A DNA stretch of 23,614 nucleotides from an uncultured Sutterella sp. (GCA_900543805.1 UQTE01000030.1:1-23614), one strand, 5' to 3'. Positions 6,927-14,358 are shown, numbered from the stretch's first letter. Notes: generated by a model from the sequence alone, not told the origin. Numbers and translations: made by a program.

Positions 6927-7846
6927 CAGCGTTGTTCCCAAAAGTCAAAGAAATTGAACCAGTCGTAGGGGTGCGCGCGCATTTCGGCTTCGAGGAGCGA
7001 CGCATAGCGGCGCATCACGGCTTCAAGCCTCGCCTTTCTCCCCGAGCGCGGGCCCGAGAGGTCGTCGGCGAGCGCCTCGAAGCGCACGCGGTAGCGCGGA
7101 CCCTCGGGGGCGTCCGTGCGGGTCGCCGTCATCATGCGAAGCGGCACCTTGAGGAGCATCGCCAGAAAGGCGCCGCCCGAAGGAAAGTGCGCGCTGTGTC
7201 CGAAGAAAGGACATTCGACCGTCGCCTTTTCGCTCCCCGTCGGGACGCGGTCTCCCGCGATCACGAGGTAGGCGCCGCGGTGGACGAGGTCGTCCAATTC
7301 GACGGCGAGCGCGGGCGTGACGTCGTCAACCTCGTAGAAGGTGAGGTTCGCCTTGGGGGCGCCCGCCTGCGCGAGGAGTTCGTTGAAGCGCCGCGCGTGC
7401 GAGGTGTATTGGAGCACGACGATCGGGTGGTCGGTCGCGGAAGCCGAGGCGACCTGCAGAATCTCGCGGCAACCCGTGTGCGAAGTGAGGATGACGCAGC
7501 CCCGGTCGGGCGGATCGTTTCGGAAGATTTCGTCGCCTTCGACGAGAAGGTCCGAGGGCTTGAGCCTCCCGGCCGCGGCGAGAAAGCCGTCCGTCATGGC
7601 TTCGGCAAAGTGCGTGAGGCGCTTGAGACCCTCGCGGTGCGTCGCGGGACGGCCCGCGGCTTCGAGCCACGCAAAGGACGTGCGGCGAAGATCCGGGCGC
7701 GTCGCCCAGTAAAAGAGAAGGACGGGTGCGAGGACCGTCAGGAAGGGCGCGCGTCCGAAGAGGCGGTGCACGGCGAGAAGAAAGCGGATCCCCACGACCG
7801 AGGTGCATTCGGCGCGGCGCGACCAGTGCTCGGTGTTCCGGGTCAC
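6926..7846 (-). CDS. LpxL/HtrB-type lipid acyltransferase (APE-locus type)
   Basis: The protein has 306 aa. It starts at GTG 7846, inside the stop of the upstream glycosyltransferase (GTGA, 4-bp overlap); no ATG fits. An N-terminal hydrophobic segment (about 25-45, LTVLAPVLLFYWA) suggests inner-membrane attachment. The LSHTGCRE-like site (ILTSHTGCREIL, about 140) gives the H-x4-E acyltransferase motif of the LpxL/HtrB superfamily, followed by FPSGGAFLAMLLKVPL. In well-studied aryl polyene clusters an equivalent domain is fused to a glycosyltransferase in one protein (ApeJ). Here the two are separate but translationally coupled. The acyl donor is likely the ACP-bound product of this locus; this is inference. 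Confidence 0.82.
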   Translation of the reverse strand: MTRNTEHWSRRAECTSVVGIRFLLAVHRLFGRAPFLTVLAPVLLFYWATRPDLRRTSFAWLEAAGRPATHREGLKRLTHFAEAMTDGFLAAAGRLKPSDLLVEGDEIFRNDPPDRGCVILTSHTGCREILQVASASATDHPIVVLQYTSHARRFNELLAQAGAPKANLTFYEVDDVTPALAVELDDLVHRGAYLVIAGDRVPTGSEKATVECPFFGHSAHFPSGGAFLAMLLKVPLRMMTATRTDAPEGPRYRVRFEALADDLSGPRSGRKARLEAVMRRYASLLEAEMRAHPYDWFNFFDFWEQR

Positions 7847-8619
7847 GAATCGGCTCCGGAGAGCGCGTGGCGGAGTTTGCGCACGAGAAGGACCGGCAGG
7901 CGAATGAGCATCCCGCAGCAGAGCTTCGTGTGCATGAGGCTGATCCGGACGTTGTCCTCCACCATGTCGAAGTGCGAGACGCTGTCTTCGGGATAGGTCA
8001 CGTGCACGGGGACGTTTCGCACCGTGACGGGAAGCCACAAAAGCCGCACGAGGATTTCCGGGTCGAAGTCCATCCGCAGGCCCATGCGCACGCCCCGCAG
8101 GCGCTCGAGCGCCGCGACGGGATAGACGCGAAGACCGCACATGGCGTCCTCCACTCCGAGCGTAAGGCCGTTGACGGCCACCCAGAAGTTCGTGATCTTG
8201 CGTCCGAAAAGACGCGCCTTCGGGACCGTTTCGTCGTAGATCGGATAGCCGCAGACGAGGCTTTTCGGATCGTTCAGGGCGACGCGCAGAAAGTTCGGGA
8301 TTTCCGAGAGGTCGTGCTGCGCGTCGGCGTCCACCTGCAGGACGTGCGTGAAGCCGCGTTTGGCGGCCGCGCGAAAGCCCGAGAGACAGGCCGCGCCCTT
8401 GCCGCCGTTTTCCGGACGGTGAATCACCATGATGCCGCTGTCGGCCTGCGCAAGGGCGTCGAGCACCGCGCGCGTTTCGGCGTTCGAGCCGTCGTTGACG
8501 AGAAGGACCGGAAGACCGAGGCGGCGCAGGGCGGCCGCGACCTTGCCAACCGTTTTCGGGTGGTTGTAGCAGGGAACGACGGCGGCCGGGCGGAAGGCGG
8601 ACTGCAGATCGGACGACAT
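7843..8619 (-). CDS. Family 2 glycosyltransferase (APE-locus type)
   Basis: The protein has 258 aa. GT2 signatures: AVVPCYNHPKTV at the N-terminus, LLVNDGSN, and VDADAQHD (the DXD-type metal/nucleotide-sugar site, about 95-102). The following DLSEIPNFLRVAL fits polyprenyl-phosphate-mannose/glucose synthase-like GT2 enzymes. ATG 8619 is chosen because it lies 13 bp after the stop of the ligase gene; an in-frame ATG at 8697 would overlap that gene by 65 bp. The last four bases overlap the start of the acyltransferase. It probably glycosylates the lipid or its anchor in the cytoplasm. The sugar is not predictable. Confidence 0.82.
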   Translation of the reverse strand: MSSDLQSAFRPAAVVPCYNHPKTVGKVAAALRRLGLPVLLVNDGSNAETRAVLDALAQADSGIMVIHRPENGGKGAACLSGFRAAAKRGFTHVLQVDADAQHDLSEIPNFLRVALNDPKSLVCGYPIYDETVPKARLFGRKITNFWVAVNGLTLGVEDAMCGLRVYPVAALERLRGVRMGLRMDFDPEILVRLLWLPVTVRNVPVHVTYPEDSVSHFDMVEDNVRISLMHTKLCCGMLIRLPVLLVRKLRHALSGADS

Positions 8620-8632
8620 GTGGCGAATCGAC

Positions 8633-10609
8633 TCAGGCAAAGTGAATGCGAAGGGTACCCTGTGCGGTGATTTCGGCGGATTGGGAAAGCCGATCATACG
8701 CCATTTGCGCTTCGTTTGGCGGCAGGTCCGAGAGGGCTTTCCAGGCGTCCTTGGGCGGCCGCGCCCAGGTGAAGGCGACGTCGTCGCCGTCTTCCTTGGG
8801 CGTGAACCGAAGCGTCAAAATCACGCGCTCGCCCGGGAAAAGGGGCGACTTGAATTTGAGGTTGCGAAGTGACAGCACTTCGGCCGACGCGCCGCGGAGC
8901 GTTTCGACGGCGCGCCGCACGAGTTCGAGCGAAGCGACGCCCGGGAGAATCGGAAGATCCGGAAAGTGTCCCGAGAACCATTCGAGCGTCGGGCGCATTT
9001 CGGCCGTAAGCCGCACCGTGCGCACGCCGTCCGCGACGCCGTCCGTGAGCGTGAGCCACTCGGGGCGGGTTTCGTCAAAGAGCGCCAAAAGGGCGTCGCG
9101 CGTGACTTTCGCCTGGGCGTTCACGGGAAAGGCCGTCACGAGCCGCAGGCGGCGCGGAAGCGTCACGGCGTCGAAGGATTCGGAAAGGACTCGCCGCAGA
9201 TCGCGAAGGATCGCAGACTTGCCCGAGGCGAGCACCTGAGGCAGAGCGTCTTCGGCAAGGACCGCCGCGACGGTCGTTTCTTCGCGTTCTCGCTTCGTCA
9301 CGAGGACGCGGGCGTCTGCAAAGAGCGGTCGGCCGTCGGGCAGCCTGGCGGCCTCCAGAATCGCACGCTTCATCGCGTCACCCGAGAAGCGCTTTCCTTC
9401 GACCTTGAGAATGCGGTCGGCGCGCCCGAGGAGCATGAAGGCGAGCACGGCGCCCCCGCGGACTTTCGTCGCGCGGATGCGGTCGGCCCCGGTTTCGGTC
9501 GGGTGTTCGAGCTGTGCGGACGTAAGGGTCAGAAGGCCTTCGTCGCCCGTTTTCGGTTCGGCGTTTCCCTCGATACCGACCGTCATGCCGGGGGTCGGCA
9601 CCCAATCGGGTGTCTCCACGTCGCCTTCGGGCGTCACGATGCGGCGGCGTCCGGCGATCCCGCCCGTTTCGGTCGAGCCGAGGATTTCGTAAGGCGTGGC
9701 GCCGAAGGCGCGGTAGGCGGCGAGCGCCCCTTCGGGCGGCAGGGGCCCCGCGGACGAAACGCTCAGGGCCACGCAGTCGCGCACGTCGGCGAAGAGTTCC
9801 GGCTGCGTAAAGCGCGTCAAGTGGGCGGGAGAGGAAATGAGGAAGAGAGGGAGTGCCCGGTCTGCTTCTTCAGAGGGCGCTTCGCTCATCGCCCGAGCGA
9901 GCATTTCGGGGAAGTGGTGGCGGCGGTTCGTCACGATCCCGCGCCCGAGGAGCGGCCATCCGAGACGAAAGAGGAGCCCGTAGATGTGCTGATGCGTCAC
10001 CGTCGCGAAGACGAGCGCCGTTTCGTCCGCAGCCAGGCCCGACTCGATCGAAATCGTGCGGTCGATCGCCTCGCACTCGGTAAAGAACTGCGAAAGGCGC
10101 TTGGGAACGCGCTTGGGTTCGCCCGTGCTCCCCGAGGTCCAGAGGGACAGAAGAACGCGGTCCGTGTCGATCGGCTCGGGACGGTCGACGAGCGTCGGAT
10201 GTTCGACGGGGCGAAGGACGGCGTCGTCCGGTTCGGCGAAGCGCTCGAAGTCGAGCCCGAGCGCGATGCGAAGGCCCGAGCGGCGGACCTCTTCGAGAAT
10301 TTCGCGGTCGGCTCGGCCCGTGAGCAGCGTCTCGAGTCCCGCCGACCAGCAACCGAAGAGCGCGGGTGCGATCGCGAGCGTTTCTTCCGAGTGAAGGAGC
10401 ACCGCTTCAACGCCTCGGGAGACGAGAGCCGCGGCCGCTTCGCGCCAGGCGAAGGCGCGCAGACGGAAGTCGTCGTTCGTGAGAAATACCCGTCGGTCTT
10501 CGTCCCAGCCCCAGGGAAGGTCGGACGCGGCGAAGTCGGCGTCGAGTCTGCGCGCAAGGCGCAGTTCGGCAGGCGTAAAGAACGGGCGGTCGGTATCGGC
10601 GCAGGACAT
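8633..10609 (-). CDS. Fused acyl-AMP ligase and hotdog 3-hydroxyacyl-ACP dehydratase (ApeH-ApeI type)
   Basis: The protein has 658 aa. Residues about 1-500 are an ANL-superfamily adenylate-forming enzyme: P-loop SLWTSGSTGEPKRVPK (about 152-167), the ILGSTETGGI aromatic/adenylate-binding motif, and the late GRADRILKVEGKRFS hinge. The C-terminal about 120 residues carry FSGHFPDLPILPGV (about 545-558), the FabZ/ApeI hotdog signature with its catalytic His. In E. coli-type aryl polyene clusters these are two neighbouring proteins. The ligase would load an aryl acid such as 4-hydroxybenzoate or 4-hydroxycinnamate onto the ACPs, and the dehydratase would form the double bonds. It starts 9 bp after the COG4648 gene. 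Product chemistry is inferred from family and order. Confidence 0.88.
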   Translation of the reverse strand: MSCADTDRPFFTPAELRLARRLDADFAASDLPWGWDEDRRVFLTNDDFRLRAFAWREAAAALVSRGVEAVLLHSEETLAIAPALFGCWSAGLETLLTGRADREILEEVRRSGLRIALGLDFERFAEPDDAVLRPVEHPTLVDRPEPIDTDRVLLSLWTSGSTGEPKRVPKRLSQFFTECEAIDRTISIESGLAADETALVFATVTHQHIYGLLFRLGWPLLGRGIVTNRRHHFPEMLARAMSEAPSEEADRALPLFLISSPAHLTRFTQPELFADVRDCVALSVSSAGPLPPEGALAAYRAFGATPYEILGSTETGGIAGRRRIVTPEGDVETPDWVPTPGMTVGIEGNAEPKTGDEGLLTLTSAQLEHPTETGADRIRATKVRGGAVLAFMLLGRADRILKVEGKRFSGDAMKRAILEAARLPDGRPLFADARVLVTKREREETTVAAVLAEDALPQVLASGKSAILRDLRRVLSESFDAVTLPRRLRLVTAFPVNAQAKVTRDALLALFDETRPEWLTLTDGVADGVRTVRLTAEMRPTLEWFSGHFPDLPILPGVASLELVRRAVETLRGASAEVLSLRNLKFKSPLFPGERVILTLRFTPKEDGDDVAFTWARPPKDAWKALSDLPPNEAQMAYDRLSQSAEITAQGTLRIHFA

Positions 10610-10618
10610 GATCGGAAC

Positions 10619-11185
10619 TCAGGAAGTGGGGGCCTTCGGGCGCAGGAGCCATTCGCCCGCGAAGAGAAGACCCATGAGAAGGTAGCTCACGAACCCGTTG
10701 TAGAGGGTCCAGAGGTCGCGGTCGCCCGAGAGCACGGTGGCGAGCGCCGCGGAGCCGTTCAGAACGAAGAAGACGCACCAGACGACGGTGACCTTGCGGC
10801 ACCAACGCACGCCTTCGGGCGGAAGGTTGGGGTGCTTCATGCGCGCGAAGCGTTCGATGATCGGGCGCGTCCTGAGGCTCCCCGCAAAGAGGACGAGCCC
10901 GAGGGCGTTCATGAGAACGGGATAAAAGAGAAGCGCTTCGTCGCGCTCGGTCGTAAAGCCCACCGCGGCGAGAACGAGGGCGAGAACGCCCGAAGCGAGC
11001 GTCATCGGGTCGCGGGAAAAGGCGGCGCGCCCGAGCGCCATGAGGGCGAGAAGTCCCGCCACGGGTGCCACGCCCCAGTTTGTCAGGCCCCAATGGGCCC
11101 AGAAGGGGTAGAGGATCGCCAAAAGCGCAAAAAGGGCACCCGCCAGGACGGGTGCCCACTTCGAGGACGTTGCCCGCTTCGTCAT
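10619..11185 (-). CDS. COG4648-type integral membrane protein (APE-locus type)
   Basis: The protein has 188 aa with six or so hydrophobic segments (about 12-30, 38-54, 61-78, 85-101, 130-150, 163-180). A conserved stretch RTRPIIERFARMKHPNLPPEG lies between helices 4 and 5. This combination is the signature of the predicted membrane protein that sits between the ACP genes and the acyl-AMP ligase in aryl polyene clusters. Its molecular role is unknown; a scaffold or transporter function is only a guess. It follows the second ACP by 9 bp and precedes the ligase by 9 bp, so it is inside a tightly packed operon. Confidence 0.82.
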   Translation of the reverse strand: MTKRATSSKWAPVLAGALFALLAILYPFWAHWGLTNWGVAPVAGLLALMALGRAAFSRDPMTLASGVLALVLAAVGFTTERDEALLFYPVLMNALGLVLFAGSLRTRPIIERFARMKHPNLPPEGVRWCRKVTVVWCVFFVLNGSAALATVLSGDRDLWTLYNGFVSYLLMGLLFAGEWLLRPKAPTS

Positions 11186-11194
11186 GAATCGGAA

Positions 11195-11482
11195 TCAGGC
11201 GGCGGGTTCGTCGAGAACGCGCGCGATCACGCGGACGACGTCGCCGAGGGTCTTCACGGACTTGAAGTCTTCCGGGGCGAGGCGCTTGCCGTTCAGGTGC
11301 GGGCGCATCTGAACGATCATGTCGACGGCGTCGATCGAATCGATGTCGTAGTCTTCGTAAAGAAGCCCGTCCCAGCGAAGCTTTTCGGCGGGGATTTCAA
11401 AGTCGCCCGTCAGGATTTCGCAGATCGCGTCGTAGACCTTGGCTTCGGTCGGGGTGAGGTTTTGCATTTTGTTTTCGGTCAT
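11195..11482 (-). CDS. Acyl carrier protein 2 (ApeF type)
   Basis: The protein has 95 aa. DIDSID (about residues 48-53 from ATG 11482) holds the Ser that receives 4'-phosphopantetheine. The upstream YEDYDIDSIDAVDMIVQM pattern is characteristic of the second, atypical ACP of aryl polyene clusters. A longer frame to 11524 overlaps the first ACP gene; ATG 11482, 10 bp after that gene's stop, is preferred. ATG 11467 is also possible. It carries growing polyene intermediates for the ketosynthase, ketoreductase and dehydratase, most of which are not encoded in this window. Confidence 0.87.
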   Translation of the reverse strand: MTENKMQNLTPTEAKVYDAICEILTGDFEIPAEKLRWDGLLYEDYDIDSIDAVDMIVQMRPHLNGKRLAPEDFKSVKTLGDVVRVIARVLDEPAA

Positions 11483-11492
11483 TTTCAGCAAC

Positions 11493-11759
11493 TCAAGCGC
11501 GGTGGGCCGCGATATATTCGGCAAGCGTGGCGACGGAGGTAAAGACGCGGCGGGCCTCTTCGCTTTCCGCCGTGAGCGTGATCCCGTAGGCCTTCTTGAG
11601 CGCGAGGCCGAGTTCGAGTGCGTCGATGCTGTCGAGCCCGAGCCCTTCGCCGAAGAGCGGCGCGTCGGTTTCGATTTCTTCGGGGCGAACGTCCTCGAGG
11701 TTGAGCGAACGCACGATGAGGGCCTTGATTTCGTCTTCCAGGGTTTGCTGATCGTTCAT
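11493..11759 (-). CDS. Acyl carrier protein 1 (ApeE type)
   Basis: The protein has 88 aa, a standard ACP length. GLDSIDALEL (about residues 41-50) contains the phosphopantetheine Ser. The start ATG 11759 lies 15 bp after the acyltransferase stop. It differs clearly from the second ACP, as expected if the two serve different steps (for example starter loading and elongation). No holo-ACP synthase is encoded nearby. Confidence 0.9.
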   Translation of the reverse strand: MNDQQTLEDEIKALIVRSLNLEDVRPEEIETDAPLFGEGLGLDSIDALELGLALKKAYGITLTAESEEARRVFTSVATLAEYIAAHRA

Positions 11760-11774
11760 TTGAAGTTTCAGGTC

Positions 11775-12563
11775 TCAGTGGGTTTCCGGCGTGAAAAGCG
11801 CCGAGGAACAGTCCCGCATCAGGGAGCGGGCCGCCAAAACAATCCGTCCATTATAGCGGTTCAGATGGGGTTCCACGGGTAGGCTCGGAAGGGCTTCGAC
11901 GGTAAGCGTCATCGGCGTCTCGGGAAGGTGCCACCAGGCCACTTCCTTCGTGAGCCACCGGGGTTCGGCCGTGATGCGAACGGGTGTCAGAGGCGTCTTC
12001 GTTTCAAGGGCCAGCACGGCGACCCCGCGGTGCAGCCTCGGCGCTTCGCCCGGTTTCAGGTCGTGGGGCGTGCGAGTGCCCTCGGGAAAGATCACGAAGG
12101 ACGCGCCGGAAGCGAGTTCTTCTCGGGCGCGATCGAGTGCCTCGGCGCCGAGGTCGTTCGCGAGATACCCCGCCGCACGGATCGGCGCGCGGGTGAAGAA
12201 GTTCCCGAGAAGCGCCTTCTTCACGACGGTCGTTCCGTTCGGAAGCAAAGAGAGGAGCACCACGACGTCGATCAGGGACGGATGGTTCGGAGCGAAGATC
12301 TGTCCGGGGCGTTCAAAGACTTCGGGGTTCTTCACGACGACCCGCACGGCGCCGAGCCGGTCGCAGAGCTTTACGAAAATCCCGAACCAGGAGCAAACGA
12401 TGCGGCGCGCCGCGCGCGTGCGCTCGCCCGGGTCATTGTGGCGCAGACGAAGCCAGGGCCCGAAGGGAAAGTAAAAGAGCAGGCCCGCGAGCCCGAAGAC
12501 GAGAAAGAGAAACCCCGTGCAGAGCAAAAGGAGAGGTCGCGGAAGGCGGCGCGGTCGGGTCAT
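11775..12563 (-). CDS. 1-acyl-glycerol-3-phosphate O-acyltransferase family protein (ApeD type)
   Basis: The protein has 262 aa. An N-terminal membrane anchor (about 9-32, LLLLCTGFLFLVFGLAGLLFYFPFG) is followed by the PlsC motifs: FAPNHPSLIDVV (about 90-101, H-x4-D catalytic pair) and VIFPEGTRTP (about 156-165). It probably moves an acyl group from ACP to a lipid headgroup at the inner membrane. A second, unrelated LpxL-type acyltransferase lies in the same operon, so the final lipid could carry two acyl chains. It starts 68 bp after the chain-length-factor gene, the largest gap inside the operon. Confidence 0.85.
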   Translation of the reverse strand: MTRPRRLPRPLLLLCTGFLFLVFGLAGLLFYFPFGPWLRLRHNDPGERTRAARRIVCSWFGIFVKLCDRLGAVRVVVKNPEVFERPGQIFAPNHPSLIDVVVLLSLLPNGTTVVKKALLGNFFTRAPIRAAGYLANDLGAEALDRAREELASGASFVIFPEGTRTPHDLKPGEAPRLHRGVAVLALETKTPLTPVRITAEPRWLTKEVAWWHLPETPMTLTVEALPSLPVEPHLNRYNGRIVLAARSLMRDCSSALFTPETH

Positions 12564-12631
12564 TGCGTGGGGTCCTGTGAGAAATTGCGTCTGTTGGAAG
12601 AGCTTCGGGAAAAAGAGGAAAGATCGGCCGG

Positions 12632-13438
12632 TCAGGCAAGCACTCGGAGATTCGTGAGCGGTGCGTTCTTCGCGAAGACCCGCCGGGCGTCGCCGCAGGG
12701 CGTCGCAAGGGCGGGCGCTTCGGCGTCGACAAGCCAGCGGATCATGGCAAGCACTTCGGAAGCGCCCGAATCGTCCTTCGCGGCGGTGTCGACGGGATCG
12801 GGGAGGCCCTTCAAGTCCGTCTTTCGCTCGAGCGTCAGAACCGGACCGCGCAGGTAGTCGGCGTAGCCCTTTTCGTCGGGCGTGGGATCGAGCTTCGCGA
12901 GCGTGAAGGCCGCGGCATAGCGCTTCGGATCCTCGGGAACGACGCCCTGATCATAGAGCACGAAGTGCACGCGCGGATGGTCGACGAGGAGCGCCGCGGC
13001 GGTCTCAAAGCCCCGCGCAAAGGGGGCGTCGCCGCCCGCGATTGCGGTCACGAAACCCGTGTGCTTCGCGGCGATCGAAAGCTGTCCGGCGATCCCGTTG
13101 TGCACCGACGTCGCAAAGGCCGTGGGGGAGAGATCCTCTCCGCCGGCGAGCGACCGAAGTTGGGCGACGGAGGCGTCGAGGTCTCCCCAACGGGAGGAAA
13201 AGACCCAGGCGTCGTCCTCGGTTTGGGCTTTCGTCTCGTTTCGGAAGGCGTCGAGCGAGAAAAGCGCTTCGGCGGCGGCCTTTCCGAGGGGCGAGAGACG
13301 ACGGCGCAGTCCCGCGGGGACGGCCTTCGCGCCCGGGACGGCGTCCGCCTGCGGATCCCAGGAAAAGTCGGCGGTCACCGGAGCCGAAACACCGGGCAGA
13401 AAGAGAGCCGCATCGAGAATCTGGGCGCAAAAGGGCAT
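12632..13438 (-). CDS. Ketosynthase-like chain-length factor (ApeC type, no active-site Cys)
   Basis: The protein has 268 aa, about half a ketosynthase. Segments SSRWGDLDASVAQLRSLA and LSPTAFATSVHNGIAGQLSI (about 110-130) are the hallmark of the Ketoacyl-synt_2 family, which pairs with a catalytic ketosynthase to set chain length. The HNG segment stands where active ketosynthases have their Cys region, so it should not condense by itself. A GAGGTGA Shine-Dalgarno sequence precedes ATG 13438. Its catalytic ketosynthase partner is not found anywhere in this window. It is the first gene of the operon and may have its own promoter at 13491-13496. Confidence 0.82.
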   Translation of the reverse strand: MPFCAQILDAALFLPGVSAPVTADFSWDPQADAVPGAKAVPAGLRRRLSPLGKAAAEALFSLDAFRNETKAQTEDDAWVFSSRWGDLDASVAQLRSLAGGEDLSPTAFATSVHNGIAGQLSIAAKHTGFVTAIAGGDAPFARGFETAAALLVDHPRVHFVLYDQGVVPEDPKRYAAAFTLAKLDPTPDEKGYADYLRGPVLTLERKTDLKGLPDPVDTAAKDDSGASEVLAMIRWLVDAEAPALATPCGDARRVFAKNAPLTNLRVLA

Positions 13439-13490
13439 GAGTCGTCACCTCGGAATGAAAACGGGGCCGAGAGGCCGGATCGAACTCGAA

Positions 13491-13496
13491 AGTATA
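13491..13496 (-). promoter_or_regulatory. Possible -10 element of the APE-like operon
   Basis: On the minus strand TATACT (five of six -10 positions) lies within CCGCTATACTTTC, 53 bp before the chain-length-factor start. The -35 region is poor. The same CCGCTATACTT string occurs before the unrecognised operon at 21518. Confidence 0.35.
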
Positions 13497-13513
13497 GCGG
13501 CGAAACGCTTCGC

Positions 13514-14053
13514 TTAGGGATGCCCTTTTCGCGGATAAAACCGCGAGACGACTGCGACGGAATGGAAGGCGAGAAAAAGCCCCACGACCGCGCCGATAAG
13601 GACGTCGCTCGGGAAGTGGACGTAAAGGTAGAGCCGCGAGAGTCCCATGAGGAGCGCCGCAAGGAGGAGCCACGGGGCCGCCGGATGGCGGTTGAGCAAA
13701 AAGACGCCCGCCACGGCGAAGGCCGCTCCGGTGTGCCCCGACGGGAAGGAGCCGTCGGTCAAGCAGGAGAGGAGGGGATCCGTGAGCGGCGAGAGGTCGC
13801 AGGGACGAGTGCGGTCGATCCAGGGCTTCAAAAAGAAGTTCACCGTAAAGAGGTGCAGGACGAGTGCAAGGGAAATCTCCCAGCCGATTTTTCGCAGGCG
13901 CGGAAGAAAAAGGGCGACGAGGGCGAGAACGATCCAGACGGCCCCGAAGTTTCCGAGTGCGGAATAGCCGTACACGATCGAATCGAGCCAGGGCGTGCGA
14001 AGCGACTGGATCGAAGTGAGAATCGGAAGTTCGGCGGTGGAGAAAAAGGCCAT
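13514..14053 (-). CDS. PAP2-family membrane phosphatase
   Basis: The protein has 179 aa from ATG 14053. All three phosphatase motifs are present: KPWIDRTRP (K-x6-RP), PSGHTG, and SRLYLYVHFPSD (SR-x5-H-x3-D). There are about five membrane helices. Substrates in this family are undecaprenyl pyrophosphate, phosphatidate or similar lipid phosphates on the periplasmic face. The start is uncertain: the homologous region begins near 14053, but ATGs at 14101 and 14143 are in frame and none has a clear Shine-Dalgarno sequence. It reads toward the APE-like operon with a 75-bp gap, so it may feed into it. Its upstream region contains a Fur-like site overlapping a minus-strand promoter (TTGACG, 17 bp, GAGAAT). 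Confidence 0.85.
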   Translation of the reverse strand: MAFFSTAELPILTSIQSLRTPWLDSIVYGYSALGNFGAVWIVLALVALFLPRLRKIGWEISLALVLHLFTVNFFLKPWIDRTRPCDLSPLTDPLLSCLTDGSFPSGHTGAAFAVAGVFLLNRHPAAPWLLLAALLMGLSRLYLYVHFPSDVLIGAVVGLFLAFHSVAVVSRFYPRKGHP

Positions 14054-14183
14054 GGGCGAAAGAAAAGTCGGAACGGGTCGGGATCGCGGGGCTTCTCTCA
14101 TCCTGCCCGAAAAGACCTGCGGACGCAAGGAATCGGGTTTCATCGCAAACACGGGATACGTCAGATACAAATCTTCACAAAAC

Positions 14184-14202
14184 GCACTTGATAATCATTC
14201 TC
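14184..14202. promoter_or_regulatory. Fur-box-like site between divergent transcription units
   Basis: The 19-mer matches the Fur consensus GATAATGATAATCATTATC at about 14 positions, with GATAATCATT perfect in its right half. It overlaps a minus-strand -10 (GAGAAT, 14197-14202, 17 bp from TTGACG at 14220-14225) facing the PAP2 gene. It also overlaps a plus-strand -35-like TTGATA (14188-14193) facing the candidate RNA. Repression by iron-loaded Fur in both directions would follow; this is inference. Confidence 0.5.
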
Positions 14203-14223
14203 AAACGTGAGAAGATACACGTC

Positions 14224-14358
14224 AACAGGAAGCGCACGCTCCGCGAAGCTCGCTGAGGGGTCGGCGAGGGGAGCAACGGTGAGGAAGATTGGATGGCTTC
14301 GCCGAGCGCTTCCGGGGTCTCCTTATTCTCCCGGTCGGAAACGGCCGGGATTTTTTTT
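14224..14358 (+). ncRNA. Candidate Fur-controlled structured small RNA
   Basis: The predicted transcript is about 135 nt. A perfect closing helix GGAAGCGC (14228-14235)/GCGCTTCC (14306-14313) encloses two arms. Arm 1 has GCTCC (14238-14242)/GGAGC (14270-14274) and CTCGCTG/CGGCGAG with loop AGGGGT. Arm 2 has CGGTGAGG (14277-14284)/CTTCGCCG (14297-14304) with loop AAGATTGGATGG. A tail CTCCTTATTCT leads to the terminator. The -10 is weak (GAAGAT or AAGATA, 17-18 bp from TTGATA), so the promoter is the softest part. It contains no convincing open frame. No known riboswitch or housekeeping RNA signature was recognised. An attenuated leader for the lipoprotein gene at 14538 is the alternative. Confidence 0.45.
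14330..14358 (+). terminator. Intrinsic terminator of the second candidate RNA
   Basis: CCCGGTCG-GAAA-CGGCCGGG (eight pairs, one G-T, GAAA tetraloop, 14330-14349) is followed by A and eight T (14351-14358). It ends nothing that is coding, since no plus-strand gene lies upstream. Confidence 0.88.

Noticed and set aside
8966..11542. Very long open frame antisense to the ligase, COG4648 and ACP genes (858 codons)
   Set aside because: It is rich in Arg, Glu, Gly and Ala with no domain, and lies opposite several genes with clear motifs. Long antisense frames are expected at this GC content.
14228..14313. Selenocysteine tRNA or other tRNA-like gene (begins GGAAG and ends CTTCC)
   Set aside because: No T-loop TTCGA/TTCAA sequence, no anticodon arm of correct size and no CCA.
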